Shown here one piece after another: positions 1 through 8,738 of a stretch of 64,000 nt of DNA. The first letter of the stretch is position 1. Every line of letters begins with the position of its first letter. A program made the translations under genes and the position numbers. The DNA is taken from NCBI GenBank assembly GCA_030407315.1, contig JALQPE010002104.1:20645-84644 (forward strand), in the 5' to 3' direction. The DNA is from Asparagopsis taxiformis. Taxonomy: Eukaryota; Rhodophyta; Florideophyceae; Bonnemaisoniales; Bonnemaisoniaceae. The notes beneath the pieces were generated by a model, which searched no databases, had not been told where the DNA came from, and was given only the letters and a program-made list of their open reading frames with translations.

Positions 1-197
1 CTGTTTCGTACCATTTGTAAACCTTCAGAGAGGAAAGATTGTTGTCATTTTTCCCCGTAATCATGGGCGCATGAAGAGCACAAATCAACCAATCAGCCGT
101 ACTCCATTCACAACAGAGATTGATTTGACATAGGTATTTGGCGCTGTATCCTGGGCCAACTATCGCCGTCGAGGAGGCCACTCTGCATCCATATTAG
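1..197 (+). promoter_or_regulatory. Leader of the DUF7869 gene with CCAAT box
   Basis: Intergenic stretch between the methyltransferase gene (off the window here; ends at 43307 in copy 2) and the DUF7869 start at 198. It has a CCAAT box at 89-93 and is conserved in copy 2 (43048-43250). The promoter role is inferred. Confidence 0.35.
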
Positions 198-2072
198 ATG
201 AACGTCTCACCGGTGTCATTCCTACTCACCATGCATCTTGATCAACCGATATACTCGTCTTGCAGCCATCTCTTTTCCACGCTACCTGCAAATCTAACTA
301 CCGTTCAGAGATCATTCGTTCTGCTCCCACAGCAGATGGCTCCGCGTTTTCATCTCGCCGAAGCTAGGAATGACGCACTGGAGAAAGCCGAATCATACAT
401 GAAATCTCTTTCTAGGGACTCCGAATCAGAACACGCTCCTTCTGTTGAAACCATATCTGTGCCGCGTAGCCACGATGAAGTGATGCATGGAATAGTGGGT
501 ACTTCTTCCGACTCTTTCCGATCCACGGCTTCGATGTATAAACCATTTTCACGACTACAACACAGGAAGAATTATGAAAGTGTGACGAGGTCCAGTTCAG
601 TTCGTCGAAAGAGCAGCATGCTAGAGAGGCGGGTGAAGTTCAGTTTGTCACTGCCCAAAACAGATATAAGAAGAATACCATGCTGCAATAAGGGATGCTT
701 CAGAAAAACCGACCATGTTTTCCTTCGGAATGAAGCAGAACGAGTTTTGTTGTACAACAGGGACGATCGCCGCAGGTATCTGCACGCTCTACTGGAACCA
801 AACAGTAACCGGTTCTACTTCTCTGGGAAGCCTGTGTGTTGCGAATTCCTAGAGTACAGCTTCAAGTTTTCACGACACCTGCAGACCTCGGTAAAGAAAG
901 CTTGCCAGAATGGGAGTCTTCCATTTATGGCTTCTCCGAAACGAATTTCTGGCTCTCCACATAGAGATGCAGTGATCTGCTTCCTTGAACGCTTGTCTGC
1001 CTCGACTGCTGATATGATGCCAGACAGTGGAGAGAAGCATCTGCCTCTTTTCGAGAAGAAGGCTGTGTACGAGATGTTCTGCGACCAATTTACGTTATTA
1101 TACTCGAACCGGAACCCACCAACTTTGAGCTACTTCTACAACACCTGGAACACGTTTTGCGCGAATATCAAGGTTCGGCGTGTCCAGAGGTTCACGAAAT
1201 GTTCGGAATGTGAGTACATACGTGATAAACTGGAAGCCATCGGGACAGATATTCAACGCACTGCTCCGCTTCTGGAACGTCGCCAGCGTCATATCGAGAT
1301 GGTGGCACGGGAACGCAGGGAGTATCAAAAGAAGTGTGAAGAAGCGTCACTATATCCCTCCAGGTTCACGTCTCTGATCGTAGACGGGGCTGATCAATCA
1401 GGATACGGTCTTCCCCATTTCACGGTATGTACAAAAGCGACTGTTGGTCATAGTTTGAAGGTGAGACTCATAGGTGTTCTCGAACATGGTGTCCGAAAGC
1501 ATCTTTCGTTGTACACACTTACTGCTGAATTCGAAACTGGGGCAAATCATATCATCGAGGCAATTCACAGGACTCTTACCAAAAAGGCTATGGGTTCGAG
1601 TCTTCAGGGAACACTGTACTTGCAGGTAGACAATTGCACGAGAGAGAACAAGAACACGTTTCTGTTTTGCTATCTAGAATGTCTCGTTGCTTGGGGTGTG
1701 TTTGAAGAAGTACACGCTTCTTTCCTACCCATCGGCCACACCCATGCAGACATCGACCAGGCCTTTAGCTGTACCTCTCGCAGGCTACGTTCCCACAACG
1801 CCGTCACTATGGAAGATTTAGTTGAACAACTCAGAGTGTCCTATACTCCGGAACCCTCTGTCTCTCGTATGTTGCACGTGGCAAACTTCTCCGGTCTCTG
1901 CCGGAGTGAGAATTCGGTTGGAAAAGTGCATGCTTTCTCAAAATTCAGATACTTCAAGTTTCACCGATCCCAAGATACAGGAAAAGTTATGACTTCTACA
2001 GAACTGCATGCGATGTTAAGATATTTTGTGAAGACAACTGGAAGCCTCTCCCAGTTCTCACTCCGGGGCTGA
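198..2072 (+). CDS. DUF7869-type putative transposase, frameshifted copy
   Basis: 624-codon ORF. Residues 160-235 form a Cys-rich N-terminal part (CCNKGC, then PVCCEFL). Residues 290-345 resemble the helical part of DUF7869 proteins and include a CSEC cysteine pair. Residues 390-525 are the core: VDGAD (D396), QVDNCTRENKN (D478) and GHTHADIDQ (H514 to D520). This spacing of acidic residues suggests an RNase H/DDE-like fold. The family name is from memory; its catalytic role is unproven. Compared with copy 2, one A is missing near 1983 (GAAAAG here, GAAAAAG there), which shifts the frame and gives the stop at 2072. Undoing it would extend the frame to the TAG at 2282-2284. The inferred role is DNA cleavage and integration for the element. 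Confidence 0.7.
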   Translation: MNVSPVSFLLTMHLDQPIYSSCSHLFSTLPANLTTVQRSFVLLPQQMAPRFHLAEARNDALEKAESYMKSLSRDSESEHAPSVETISVPRSHDEVMHGIVGTSSDSFRSTASMYKPFSRLQHRKNYESVTRSSSVRRKSSMLERRVKFSLSLPKTDIRRIPCCNKGCFRKTDHVFLRNEAERVLLYNRDDRRRYLHALLEPNSNRFYFSGKPVCCEFLEYSFKFSRHLQTSVKKACQNGSLPFMASPKRISGSPHRDAVICFLERLSASTADMMPDSGEKHLPLFEKKAVYEMFCDQFTLLYSNRNPPTLSYFYNTWNTFCANIKVRRVQRFTKCSECEYIRDKLEAIGTDIQRTAPLLERRQRHIEMVARERREYQKKCEEASLYPSRFTSLIVDGADQSGYGLPHFTVCTKATVGHSLKVRLIGVLEHGVRKHLSLYTLTAEFETGANHIIEAIHRTLTKKAMGSSLQGTLYLQVDNCTRENKNTFLFCYLECLVAWGVFEEVHASFLPIGHTHADIDQAFSCTSRRLRSHNAVTMEDLVEQLRVSYTPEPSVSRMLHVANFSGLCRSENSVGKVHAFSKFRYFKFHRSQDTGKVMTSTELHAMLRYFVKTTGSLSQFSLRG

Positions 2073-2182
2073 ATGGTTTCCTGGTCAAGCCTCCTGAACT
2101 GAAACGAACACCGAGTAATATCATACGTTCTCCTCCAGATCGACATGAGGTCCTGCTCCGTTTTCGTTCGGAAGAGAGCAAG

Positions 2183-2284
2183 GTGAATAACAATTCTAAA
2201 ATGGATCAGCTACATGAGCTTCTACGACAGGTTTATGAGGAAAGGGAAGATTCTTTTCATTGGAACCTCACCGAATGTTTCTAG
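2183..2284 (+). other. Predicted 102-nt intron in the DUF7869 gene
   Basis: GTGAAT at 2183 and TTTCTAG ending at 2284 would join the core frame to the next ORF (starting at 2285) in phase 0. Unspliced, the frame ends at TAG 2282-2284, exactly at the putative acceptor. The same arrangement is kept in copy 2 (40961-41062). Inferred from splice-site sequence only. Confidence 0.5.
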
Positions 2285-2725
2285 ATGAATGGCATGTATC
2301 GAAAAGGGAATCGGAACGTCGTCCCGATGGAGGAGGAACTCATGTCGACTGCAGATTGCATACCACTATCAGACTTGCCCTACTCGGTGAATCGCTTCGT
2401 GGCTGTAAATGGAGAAGACTGTACTACTGAGATGCCGTTCTGGCTAGGACAAATTATGAGTTGTAAGAAAAACAACGAAGGGGTTATTTGTCAGCTGTGT
2501 GTTCGGTGGTACGAGGTCTACGATGGAAGAGACGCATGGTCAGGTAAGTATAGGCCTGCCATGCTTCGCAAGGGGAGAACAACAGTGGCTTGGAAGGGAC
2601 ATATTTCGGTTGACACCGTCATTGCAGAGTTCCCTTCACTAACAAACAAGATGATAAGAGCTGGGGTAGAGAAAGAGGTCAGGTCAGGCCTGGCGTCTAT
2701 GCCTCGTCTTCGACGACACGAGTAG
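2285..2725 (+). CDS. C-terminal domain (exon 2) of the DUF7869 protein
   Basis: 146 codons with a compact pattern: PFWLGQI at residues 51-57, then CQLCVRWYEVYDG, KYRP, and a tail with ISVDTVIAEF and SLTNKM. It resembles a BAH/chromo-like beta domain of the kind that follows the core in DUF7869 proteins. The ATG lies directly after the TAG that ends the upstream frame, so it is more likely a second exon than a separate gene. Copy 2 has the same domain with a slightly different C-terminus (IPK in place of MPRLRRHE). Possible roles are DNA or chromatin binding; this is inference. Confidence 0.6.
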   Translation: MNGMYRKGNRNVVPMEEELMSTADCIPLSDLPYSVNRFVAVNGEDCTTEMPFWLGQIMSCKKNNEGVICQLCVRWYEVYDGRDAWSGKYRPAMLRKGRTTVAWKGHISVDTVIAEFPSLTNKMIRAGVEKEVRSGLASMPRLRRHE

Positions 2726-2845
2726 TTCAATCAACTTTGTTATCCTATTCAATCAATATGAAAAAACATCTCAGATGTTCAATCAACTTCAGAAAGTTGG
2801 ATTCTGGTTTGGAAAGTACGTTCTGTTCATAGCGAAATCAGTGTT
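2726..2845. repeat. Subterminal TTCAATCAA repeats and element terminus
   Basis: Three direct copies of TTCAATCAA at 2726-2734, 2748-2756 and 2778-2786, then the terminus ending CAGTGTT at 2845. Copy 2 keeps all three on the other strand (40445, 40475, 40497). Repeated short motifs just inside an end are typical transposase binding sites. Confidence 0.6.
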
Positions 2846-3048
2846 AGACTTAGTTATGTTGGAGACAATCCAACAAACTTCTTTGCGAATGATACGATTG
2901 GCGGACGAAAGTAAAGCGCACAAGTGGGGGAGGCCATTACTGTCAATGACCACTAGGGTCTGACGACCATCACCGCAAGCGAAATTAACTAGAACCTGCA
3001 AGGCAGCAGACTGGACGGAAAATTCAACTGAAAGCAATTTAGAAGGAC
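2846..3048 (-). pseudogene. Importin-alpha-like armadillo fragment (3' part)
   Basis: The minus strand reads as importin-alpha armadillo repeat: SVQSAALQVLVNFACGDGRQ, then VVIDSNGLPHLCALL and IIRKEVCWIVSNIT, matching the family pattern (VQ.PALR.vGNIvtGdd.QTQ, KKEaCWtiSNI). A branch-point/acceptor-like stretch (CTAAAT...CTTTCAG) precedes it. It is cut on the left by the transposon end at 2845 and on the right by copia A at 3054. Importin alpha carries NLS cargo into the nucleus; this locus cannot make a complete protein. Confidence 0.7.
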
Positions 3049-3053
3049 GGAAA

Positions 3054-3528
3054 TGTGAGAATCAAAATGGTCGCTTACCAGTGTTTACTAAAAATTGCGA
3101 GCTCACCAGATTATTTCTACTACTGGCGAGATGCGCCAACGGTGAGTCGGACAGCCTGTTCTTGGTTTGTCCAGACAGTCTGTCGTTGCCATCACCACCT
3201 GCCAATCTGGTACACGTGTGATTTCTATCATGCCATCGCCACGTGTACATATATCATAACATTTTTCCCAGTGCCAGGACCTCAACTCGTCCTAGCATTT
3301 CTAATTACTAATTTGAATTATGACAAACAAATTAAAACTTCTGAGGCTAGTTACTCCGTAATGGAGTGTCGTAAGAGCCCCGGAGAAGTTGCTACCCGAC
3401 TAATTCGGTGACGCTGAATACAATGAGATAGGTTTCGGAGCGCTCAGAGCACTCCTTCATAGAGAAATCGAGAGTCAAAGTTTTCTCACGGAATTAGGCC
3501 TTCGAGGCCTATTCGCAGTGATTCAACA
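3054..3528 (-). repeat. 3' LTR of copia family 1, copy A
   Basis: 475 bp, matching the other LTR at 9099-9573. Contains inverted TACACGTG (3211-3218) and CACGTGTA (3240-3247), the palindrome GACAGTCTGTC at 3174-3184, and a TATAT stretch near 3248. A 118-codon frame inside it is not a gene. Confidence 0.95.
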
Positions 3529-3543
3529 CTCCCCCTCTTTGGC
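3529..3543 (-). other. Polypurine tract of copia A
   Basis: On the minus strand it reads CCAAAGAGGGGGAG directly against the 3' LTR, the usual plus-strand primer site. Confidence 0.8.
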
Positions 3544-6500
3544 TTACTCGATTGATGACAGTGCTGACACACCCATAAGTTCTCGGAGCTTCATGAACTG
3601 AACGCGTTGCAGAGGCTTAGTCAGCAGGTCGGCTATCATTTCAGATGTTGGGCAGTAGTCAATTGCAAACATCTCCTTCAGTAGACAATCTCGGACGAAA
3701 TGATATTGGATGTCGATATGTTTGGTTCGAGTTCCCGATGCGTCATTCTTGGCCATCTTGATTGAGCCTTGGTTATCGACATTGATGAGAATCGGATCTG
3801 CGGAGCTGTTCCCGCTGCCGAAACCAACTATATTGCTGAGCCAAATAGCCTCCTTTACAGCAGCACTCAGGGCCATGTATTCAGCCTCGGAGGAAGACTG
3901 AGCTACACAGCTTTGCTTGCGAGACTTCCAGCTCACAGCTGCGCCAGCCATCATGAAGACGTAGCCGCTGGTAGATTTCCGATTTATTGTGCAGCCTCCC
4001 CAATCTGAGTCGCTAAATCCTACCGGTGATAGATCCTCTGAGGCCTTGTAAAGTACCCCAAAACCTTTAGTACCTGAAACATATCGTAGAACGCGCTTCA
4101 CAGCTACCCAGAGAGATTTGGTTGGAGTCTCGACGAACTGAGCAAGTCTTCCGACTGCAAACGCGATATCAGGACGAGTTCCCACAGCTAGATACATTAG
4201 GCTTCCAATGGCTTTGCGGTAGAGTGTGGAGTCAATTGCCTCTGTTTCGGTATCCCCAATCGAGATCTGAGCTTGCATTGGAGTTGTAACAGGGCTGGAG
4301 TTTTCCATTCCGAATCGTTCCAATACCTTTTCGGCGTATCGGGTTTGATTCAAGTGCAACAGCCCTCTGGAAGGGTCTCGTACAATTTCTAGTCCAAGGC
4401 ACACTCGAGCTCTGCCACAGTCTTTCATCTCGAAGCGTTTGCAGAACTCTTCCTTTAGTTCGTCCAATAAGTCTCTGCTGCTAGAGGCCAGCAACAAATC
4501 ATCCACGTAAAGTGCAATGATCATCATAGAATCCTTACTGTTCCTAACATAGAAGCATGGATCGTACGGGGAGCTCTGGAATGTGAGTTCAGATATGAGA
4601 AACTCGTCAATTTTAGCGTGCCACTGCCTTGGAGCCTGTTTGAGACCGTAAAGTGCTTTCTGAAGTTTACAGACATGGTTGGGATACGCTGGACTCACAA
4701 ACCCCTCAGGCTGCTCCATGTATATTTCTTGTTCGAGGTCACCATAGAGAAAGGCTGTCTTCACATCCATCTGATCGCAGAAAAGATCGTGATGAACAGT
4801 CAGAGCGAAGAACATGCGTAGAGTGCAGAACTTGACAACAGGTGCGTATGTTTCGGCATAGTCAATGCCATATTTCTGCTCGAATCCTCGCGTTACGAGC
4901 CGAGCTTTATGCTTTATTGAGTGCTCTCCGTTGTCGTTGATGATATCTTTGCGTTTGAAGACCCATTTTGAAGAAAGAAGGTTGACAGCTTCACTGCGGG
5001 GGACCAGAATCCAAGTGCGATTTGCATGGAGAGAATCCATTTCGGATTGGATTGCTTCGATCCATAGACCTTTCTCCTCCCCCTTGGTCACCTCAGTGAA
5101 GGTGAGGAGGTGTTCTGGAGTGGAATCAGCCGCAGCAGAAACGATGGCAGTGGTTTTCCACCATTCACCCGGAGGTTTTCGAGCACGGGAAGATTTTCGA
5201 GGAGCATTCATAATGGAAACGTCAGGTCCTGAAGCAGATGTGGGTGGAGGAGATTGTGGCTGTGATGTGATATGTTCAGTAGAGGGACTTGAGGGTGGAG
5301 AGGGAGGAGAGTTCTTTTGTGTACGAGAACCTGGAGAGTTCTCAGATGTGTGGTTCTCAAAAGTCTCATAAGAGAAAGTGTCAAATTCTGTGTAGTCAGA
5401 CTCCTTAGTCACCGTTTTCGATTTCGTCTCGTCGAAGATCACATCTCGAGACACTACTATTTTCTCATTTGTAAAGTCCCATAACTTGTATGCTTTCTGT
5501 GCTTCTGCGTACCCAAGCATTATCGCTTTGACTGAACGGTAGTCTAGCGTCTGTAGATGTTTATCTGGAATTTTATACCAGCAATTACTGCCGAACGTGC
5601 GCAAGTGCGCGATGTTTGGTTTTCGGCCGTGCCAGATTTCAAAAGGAGTCGTTCCAGATGGAAGAGAACGACTAGTAATTCGATTACGAATGTAGGCAGC
5701 ACAAGAGAGTGCCTCTGCCCAGAACTCCAATGGAGTAGAGTTGTGATGAAGCATGGTTCGAATGTGATCCTTCAGAGTTCGATTCATACGTTCTGCTACG
5801 CCGTTCTGTTGTGGAGTGTATGCACAAGTCGTCTGCCGTTTGATGCCTTTCATTTCAAGGAAAGAGCAGAACTCATTGGAGAAATATTCTCCCCCTCCGT
5901 CGGAGCGTAATTGACGAAGTACTCGCCCTGTTTGTGTTTCAGCCAAACACAGAAATCGCTGGAATGCATCGAAGCAATCAGACTTCCGATGCAACGGATA
6001 GACAGTGAGCCAACGAGACTTGTCGTCAATGAAAGTAACGAAATATCGAGCTCCCCCTTTTGAGCGTGGTTCTATAGGCCCTGCTAGGTCTGTGTGAACT
6101 AAATCAAGTATCTCAAAGGCTCTCGTCAGAGAAGATTTCGGGATCGCTACACGAGGCATTTTACCGGTAACGCACCCTTCACACAGATGGGTTTTCGGGG
6201 ATGAGTCGTTTTTGATTCTGAGTCCATTCACCGCGGAGATTTGTGCCATTCGAGATATTCCATTTTTGTCGAAGTGGCCTAATCGTTCATGCCATAGTTG
6301 CAGAGAAGCAACACAAGCAGATTCTATTCCAATATCCCTTTCTTTAATAGGAACATTGAGATCGATAGCATAGAGTCCGTTACGTTTGTGTCCGGTGGCT
6401 ATCGCGCCTCCGTCTTTAGTTAAGATGACTCCATTGTTCGTAAACTGTACCGATATTCCACGAGCAGTGAGAGTACTCACTGATATGAGGGAAAAAATAA

Positions 6501-7620
6501 ATGACGGAACATGAAGGACATCTTTAAGTAGGTAAACTCTTTCTTTCCCGTTTACTAGGATTGAAAGTTTAACATCGCCACATCCCACAGCTAGTGCAGT
6601 TGATTTGTCTCCTAGAGTCACACTGAAAGGTTTTAATTTCTTGTAGGAAACAAACATTGTTCGATCGAACGTCATATGAGAAGTAGCTGCGGAGTCGATG
6701 TACCAGGTAGATGCGATGTGTATCTCCTTGAGCGACTCAGAATATGATGAGAGTAGACAAACATACTCTTTTCCTTCATCATCTTTGTTCTGTTCAGTGT
6801 CCATCGCTACGGCAGCCATAGAGGTTAAGTTCGACTCTCGTTGAGATATGTGAGCAGAAGTGCGAGGTTTGTTCGAGCGGGAGCGGGGAGGTCGGCCATA
6901 CTTCTGCCAACAATACGGCTCTGTATGGTTCGTACGCCCACAGTGGGTACATTTCTTCCTGTTGATGTTTCCAGAAGGCTTTCCACTTGTGGAAACCAAA
7001 GCAGCTGTATCCGAAGACGACCCTCGAGGTTTCTGGATCGCAGCTCGACGCTCCTCTTGGAGAAGGAGACTGCGTACTTTGTCGAACGTAAAGGTGGGGT
7101 CCTCATCCCCGATAGCATCAAGAGCAGTAATAAGCGTTTGGAAAGACGAGGGAAGTCCATTGAGAACAGCCATGGCCATTTCTTTATCGTCAATGTTGAC
7201 ACCCATGGAGGTCAATACTGTTGCCATTTGTCGAACCCGGTTGATATAAACCAGCATTTGCTCACCTGGTCTCATCGTAGCAGTATAGAAGTCCCGCCTC
7301 GCGGCTAGTTTGTTGAGCAATGTATGCCTTTGATGCACGTTACAAATCTCTTGCCACATTTCTAGAGCAGTAGTGGTGTGTGTAACATTCTTGAGCATCT
7401 CGTCGGACAACGTGATTCCGATGGCCATTCGGGCAGTTTTATCCTTCCGTAGCCATTTCGAAAGCTCTTCTGGGTCTGTAGGGCGAGGAGGACAAAGTTC
7501 CGAGTCAATCATTTCGTCTACCTCTCGATGACCGAGGATGAGTTCCATCTTTTGTTTCCATGAATGGAAGTTGGAGTAGTCCAGCTTCTCTATTCGGATC
7601 CCAGATGTATTGCTCTCCAT
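3544..7620 (-). CDS. gag-pol: Ty1/copia Gag-Pol polyprotein, intact
   Basis: 1358 codons without interruption. Domains in order: Gag (about 1-220, opening with the YSNFHSWKQKME region of copia-type gag); CCHC knuckle C224-C227-H232-C237; protease with DSAATSH (D309); integrase with H444/H449 and C490/C493, then D511, D574, E610 (D-x62-D-x35-E); a Ser/Pro-rich linker; reverse transcriptase with KWVFKRK and the YVDDLLLA active site; RNase H with SDSDWGG and SSEAEYMAL. The order PR-IN-RT-RH identifies Ty1/copia rather than gypsy. Gag and Pol are in one frame, so the Gag excess must be made another way. Copy B encodes the same protein. Confidence 0.97.
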   Translation of the reverse strand: MESNTSGIRIEKLDYSNFHSWKQKMELILGHREVDEMIDSELCPPRPTDPEELSKWLRKDKTARMAIGITLSDEMLKNVTHTTTALEMWQEICNVHQRHTLLNKLAARRDFYTATMRPGEQMLVYINRVRQMATVLTSMGVNIDDKEMAMAVLNGLPSSFQTLITALDAIGDEDPTFTFDKVRSLLLQEERRAAIQKPRGSSSDTAALVSTSGKPSGNINRKKCTHCGRTNHTEPYCWQKYGRPPRSRSNKPRTSAHISQRESNLTSMAAVAMDTEQNKDDEGKEYVCLLSSYSESLKEIHIASTWYIDSAATSHMTFDRTMFVSYKKLKPFSVTLGDKSTALAVGCGDVKLSILVNGKERVYLLKDVLHVPSFIFSLISVSTLTARGISVQFTNNGVILTKDGGAIATGHKRNGLYAIDLNVPIKERDIGIESACVASLQLWHERLGHFDKNGISRMAQISAVNGLRIKNDSSPKTHLCEGCVTGKMPRVAIPKSSLTRAFEILDLVHTDLAGPIEPRSKGGARYFVTFIDDKSRWLTVYPLHRKSDCFDAFQRFLCLAETQTGRVLRQLRSDGGGEYFSNEFCSFLEMKGIKRQTTCAYTPQQNGVAERMNRTLKDHIRTMLHHNSTPLEFWAEALSCAAYIRNRITSRSLPSGTTPFEIWHGRKPNIAHLRTFGSNCWYKIPDKHLQTLDYRSVKAIMLGYAEAQKAYKLWDFTNEKIVVSRDVIFDETKSKTVTKESDYTEFDTFSYETFENHTSENSPGSRTQKNSPPSPPSSPSTEHITSQPQSPPPTSASGPDVSIMNAPRKSSRARKPPGEWWKTTAIVSAAADSTPEHLLTFTEVTKGEEKGLWIEAIQSEMDSLHANRTWILVPRSEAVNLLSSKWVFKRKDIINDNGEHSIKHKARLVTRGFEQKYGIDYAETYAPVVKFCTLRMFFALTVHHDLFCDQMDVKTAFLYGDLEQEIYMEQPEGFVSPAYPNHVCKLQKALYGLKQAPRQWHAKIDEFLISELTFQSSPYDPCFYVRNSKDSMMIIALYVDDLLLASSSRDLLDELKEEFCKRFEMKDCGRARVCLGLEIVRDPSRGLLHLNQTRYAEKVLERFGMENSSPVTTPMQAQISIGDTETEAIDSTLYRKAIGSLMYLAVGTRPDIAFAVGRLAQFVETPTKSLWVAVKRVLRYVSGTKGFGVLYKASEDLSPVGFSDSDWGGCTINRKSTSGYVFMMAGAAVSWKSRKQSCVAQSSSEAEYMALSAAVKEAIWLSNIVGFGSGNSSADPILINVDNQGSIKMAKNDASGTRTKHIDIQYHFVRDCLLKEMFAIDYCPTSEMIADLLTKPLQRVQFMKLRELMGVSALSSIE

Positions 7621-7803
7621 CGCTCTTTAATATATTTTATCTGTTCGACCTTTCCCAAGTAGACGACTGATAGTCGTCGAGGACCAAGCTGGGGTCTATA
7701 GGATAGAAACTTCTAGCTAAGAGCGAAGAAAGAAGGAGAACAAGTGAACAAGGTTTATGGATGCGAAATCAGCTAGATTCCTAGAGTATAGAAACGAAAT
7801 TAT
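7621..7803 (-). other. Spacer between zinc-finger ORF and gag-pol
   Basis: 183 bp with no ORF. It is conserved in copia family 2 (CTGTTCGACC, TCGTCNAGGACCAAGCTGGG and AGCTAAGAGC blocks), so it may hold a signal for gag-pol translation or packaging. Confidence 0.4.
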
Positions 7804-8225
7804 CTAATCGGAAGTGGAGGAAGAAGCTTTAGAAGCTTTGGAGATTTTGAGTGCCTTCTCAATTCCTAGATGGCGACGGCCGCGGAGGTGGTTGTCGAAT
7901 TCACTTTTCGTGCGGACGATGACTCCACACGGTCGGCAAACCTTTAGACCTCCTTCTTTAAGACGTTCGACTGTCTTTTTATGTCTTGCGCCGTTGTAAT
8001 GAGCGACCCTCGACTCGGCAGAATTGAGATAAACGTTGCAATCTTTGCACCTAGAGCGATTCGCGTCCTTGTGCGCAGCGTACTTCGTCTTGTTATCTCT
8101 CCTCTCGGCAATGCTATAAGCCTTCCGGAAGACGCGATCGCGGAGAGATTCTCCTTCCCGGCGAAGCCTTGGACGAGGTTCTTCAAGTCGTGGCTGAACA
8201 CGATCTTCTTCGTCACTGCTAGACA
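7804..8225 (-). CDS. Copia accessory protein, two U1/matrin-type zinc fingers
   Basis: About 140 residues. An acidic/arginine N-terminus (SSSDEEDR, then RPRLRREGESLRDRVFRKAY) is followed by two fingers of pattern C-x2-C-x12-H-x5-H (CKDC...H...H and CRPC...H...H) and a Lys/Ser tail. This spacing is that of U1-C/matrin/JAZ fingers, which bind RNA (often double-stranded) or proteins. No ATG is present in the DNA; the frame opens as G|TG at a splice acceptor (CTCCTGCAG|TGTCTAGC). Joining to the donor at 8321/8322 (exon ending in A) yields A^TG. Family 2 has a clearly homologous protein in the same place. A role in retroelement RNA handling is inferred. Confidence 0.75.
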
Positions 8226-8321
8226 CTGCAGGAGAAGTAAAGGCGAAAGGTTAGGAGTTATACCGATCTTACTAAGGTCTAAACCTTGAAAATGACCGAA
8301 AGATGAAAGGTATTAACGTAC
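8226..8321 (-). other. Leader intron of copia A that completes the start codon
   Basis: 96 nt on the minus strand: donor TCAAAA|GTACGT, branch point CTAAC about 28 nt before the acceptor, pyrimidine tract, acceptor CTCCTGCAG|TG. Splicing places A before TG, giving ATG for the zinc-finger ORF. A further donor-like site (TCTT|GTAAGT) lies near 8418. Confidence 0.65.
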
Positions 8322-8494
8322 TTTTGATAGAGTTGATGAGACGAAAACCAATGTATTTTAGTTGATGTGTAGTGAAGGCTATAATGCTATACCGATCAGG
8401 ACAAGGTTGCTGACTTACAAGAGCAGAACCGAGTTGAGAAAGGTTTAGACGAGCCAAGATAGAAGCAGCCGGTAGATCCAATAGGTTGGGCAAA

Positions 8495-8586
8495 AACAGC
8501 CCAGTTGCTCAGTCGTTAATACTGTGCAGACCAAGAATTATTGGTCGTGCGTTCGAGTCCCCAACGGAACGCCGTATTACTTTTTT
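8495..8586 (+). ncRNA. Antisense tRNA-like Pol III unit in the copia A leader
   Basis: On the strand opposite to copia: A-box-like TTGCTCAGTCGT (8505-8516), B box CGTTCGAGTCC (8550-8560) and a T6 run (8581-8586) as terminator. A GACCAA/TTGGTC stem lies between the boxes. It does not fold into a full cloverleaf (acceptor and T stems do not pair), so it is tRNA-derived or tRNA-like rather than a functional tRNA gene. The homologous spot in family 2 has better boxes. Confidence 0.5.
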
Positions 8587-8738
8587 CTTTGAGTTGCCTC
8601 AAGTGTCTTGAGATATTCCAAGTATGTCGCAAACTGCCAGGATGTCACCTGTAGTGATGACACAGTGTCAATGTGACAGTTATAGTTGACAATTGATGTC
8701 AAGATGACAGAAAAGTTTTGTCCGGAGTGCGCCGAGCG

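Larger units (their letters stand above)
1..2845 (+). mobile_element. ParB-methyltransferase/DUF7869 transposon, copy 1 (right part)
   Basis: The same DNA is present in inverted orientation at 40386 to about 43250, colinear and nearly identical. Homology stops abruptly at 2845, where the sequence on the other strand begins AACACTGATTTCGC; copy 2 starts with the same bases at 40386. Beyond 2845 the flank is importin-like host coding sequence, and beyond copy 2 it is gypsy integrase, so this is a true element end. The methyltransferase gene expected upstream lies left of the window. No target duplication can be read because the other end is missing. Confidence 0.8.

Noticed and set aside
3055..3411. 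118-codon ORF repeated at 3055, 9100, 46755 and 52896
   Set aside because: It lies inside the copia LTR and repeats because the LTR does; no protein features.
8495..8586. Genuine tRNA gene
   Set aside because: A and B boxes and a T-run are present, but acceptor and T stems do not pair properly; kept only as tRNA-like.
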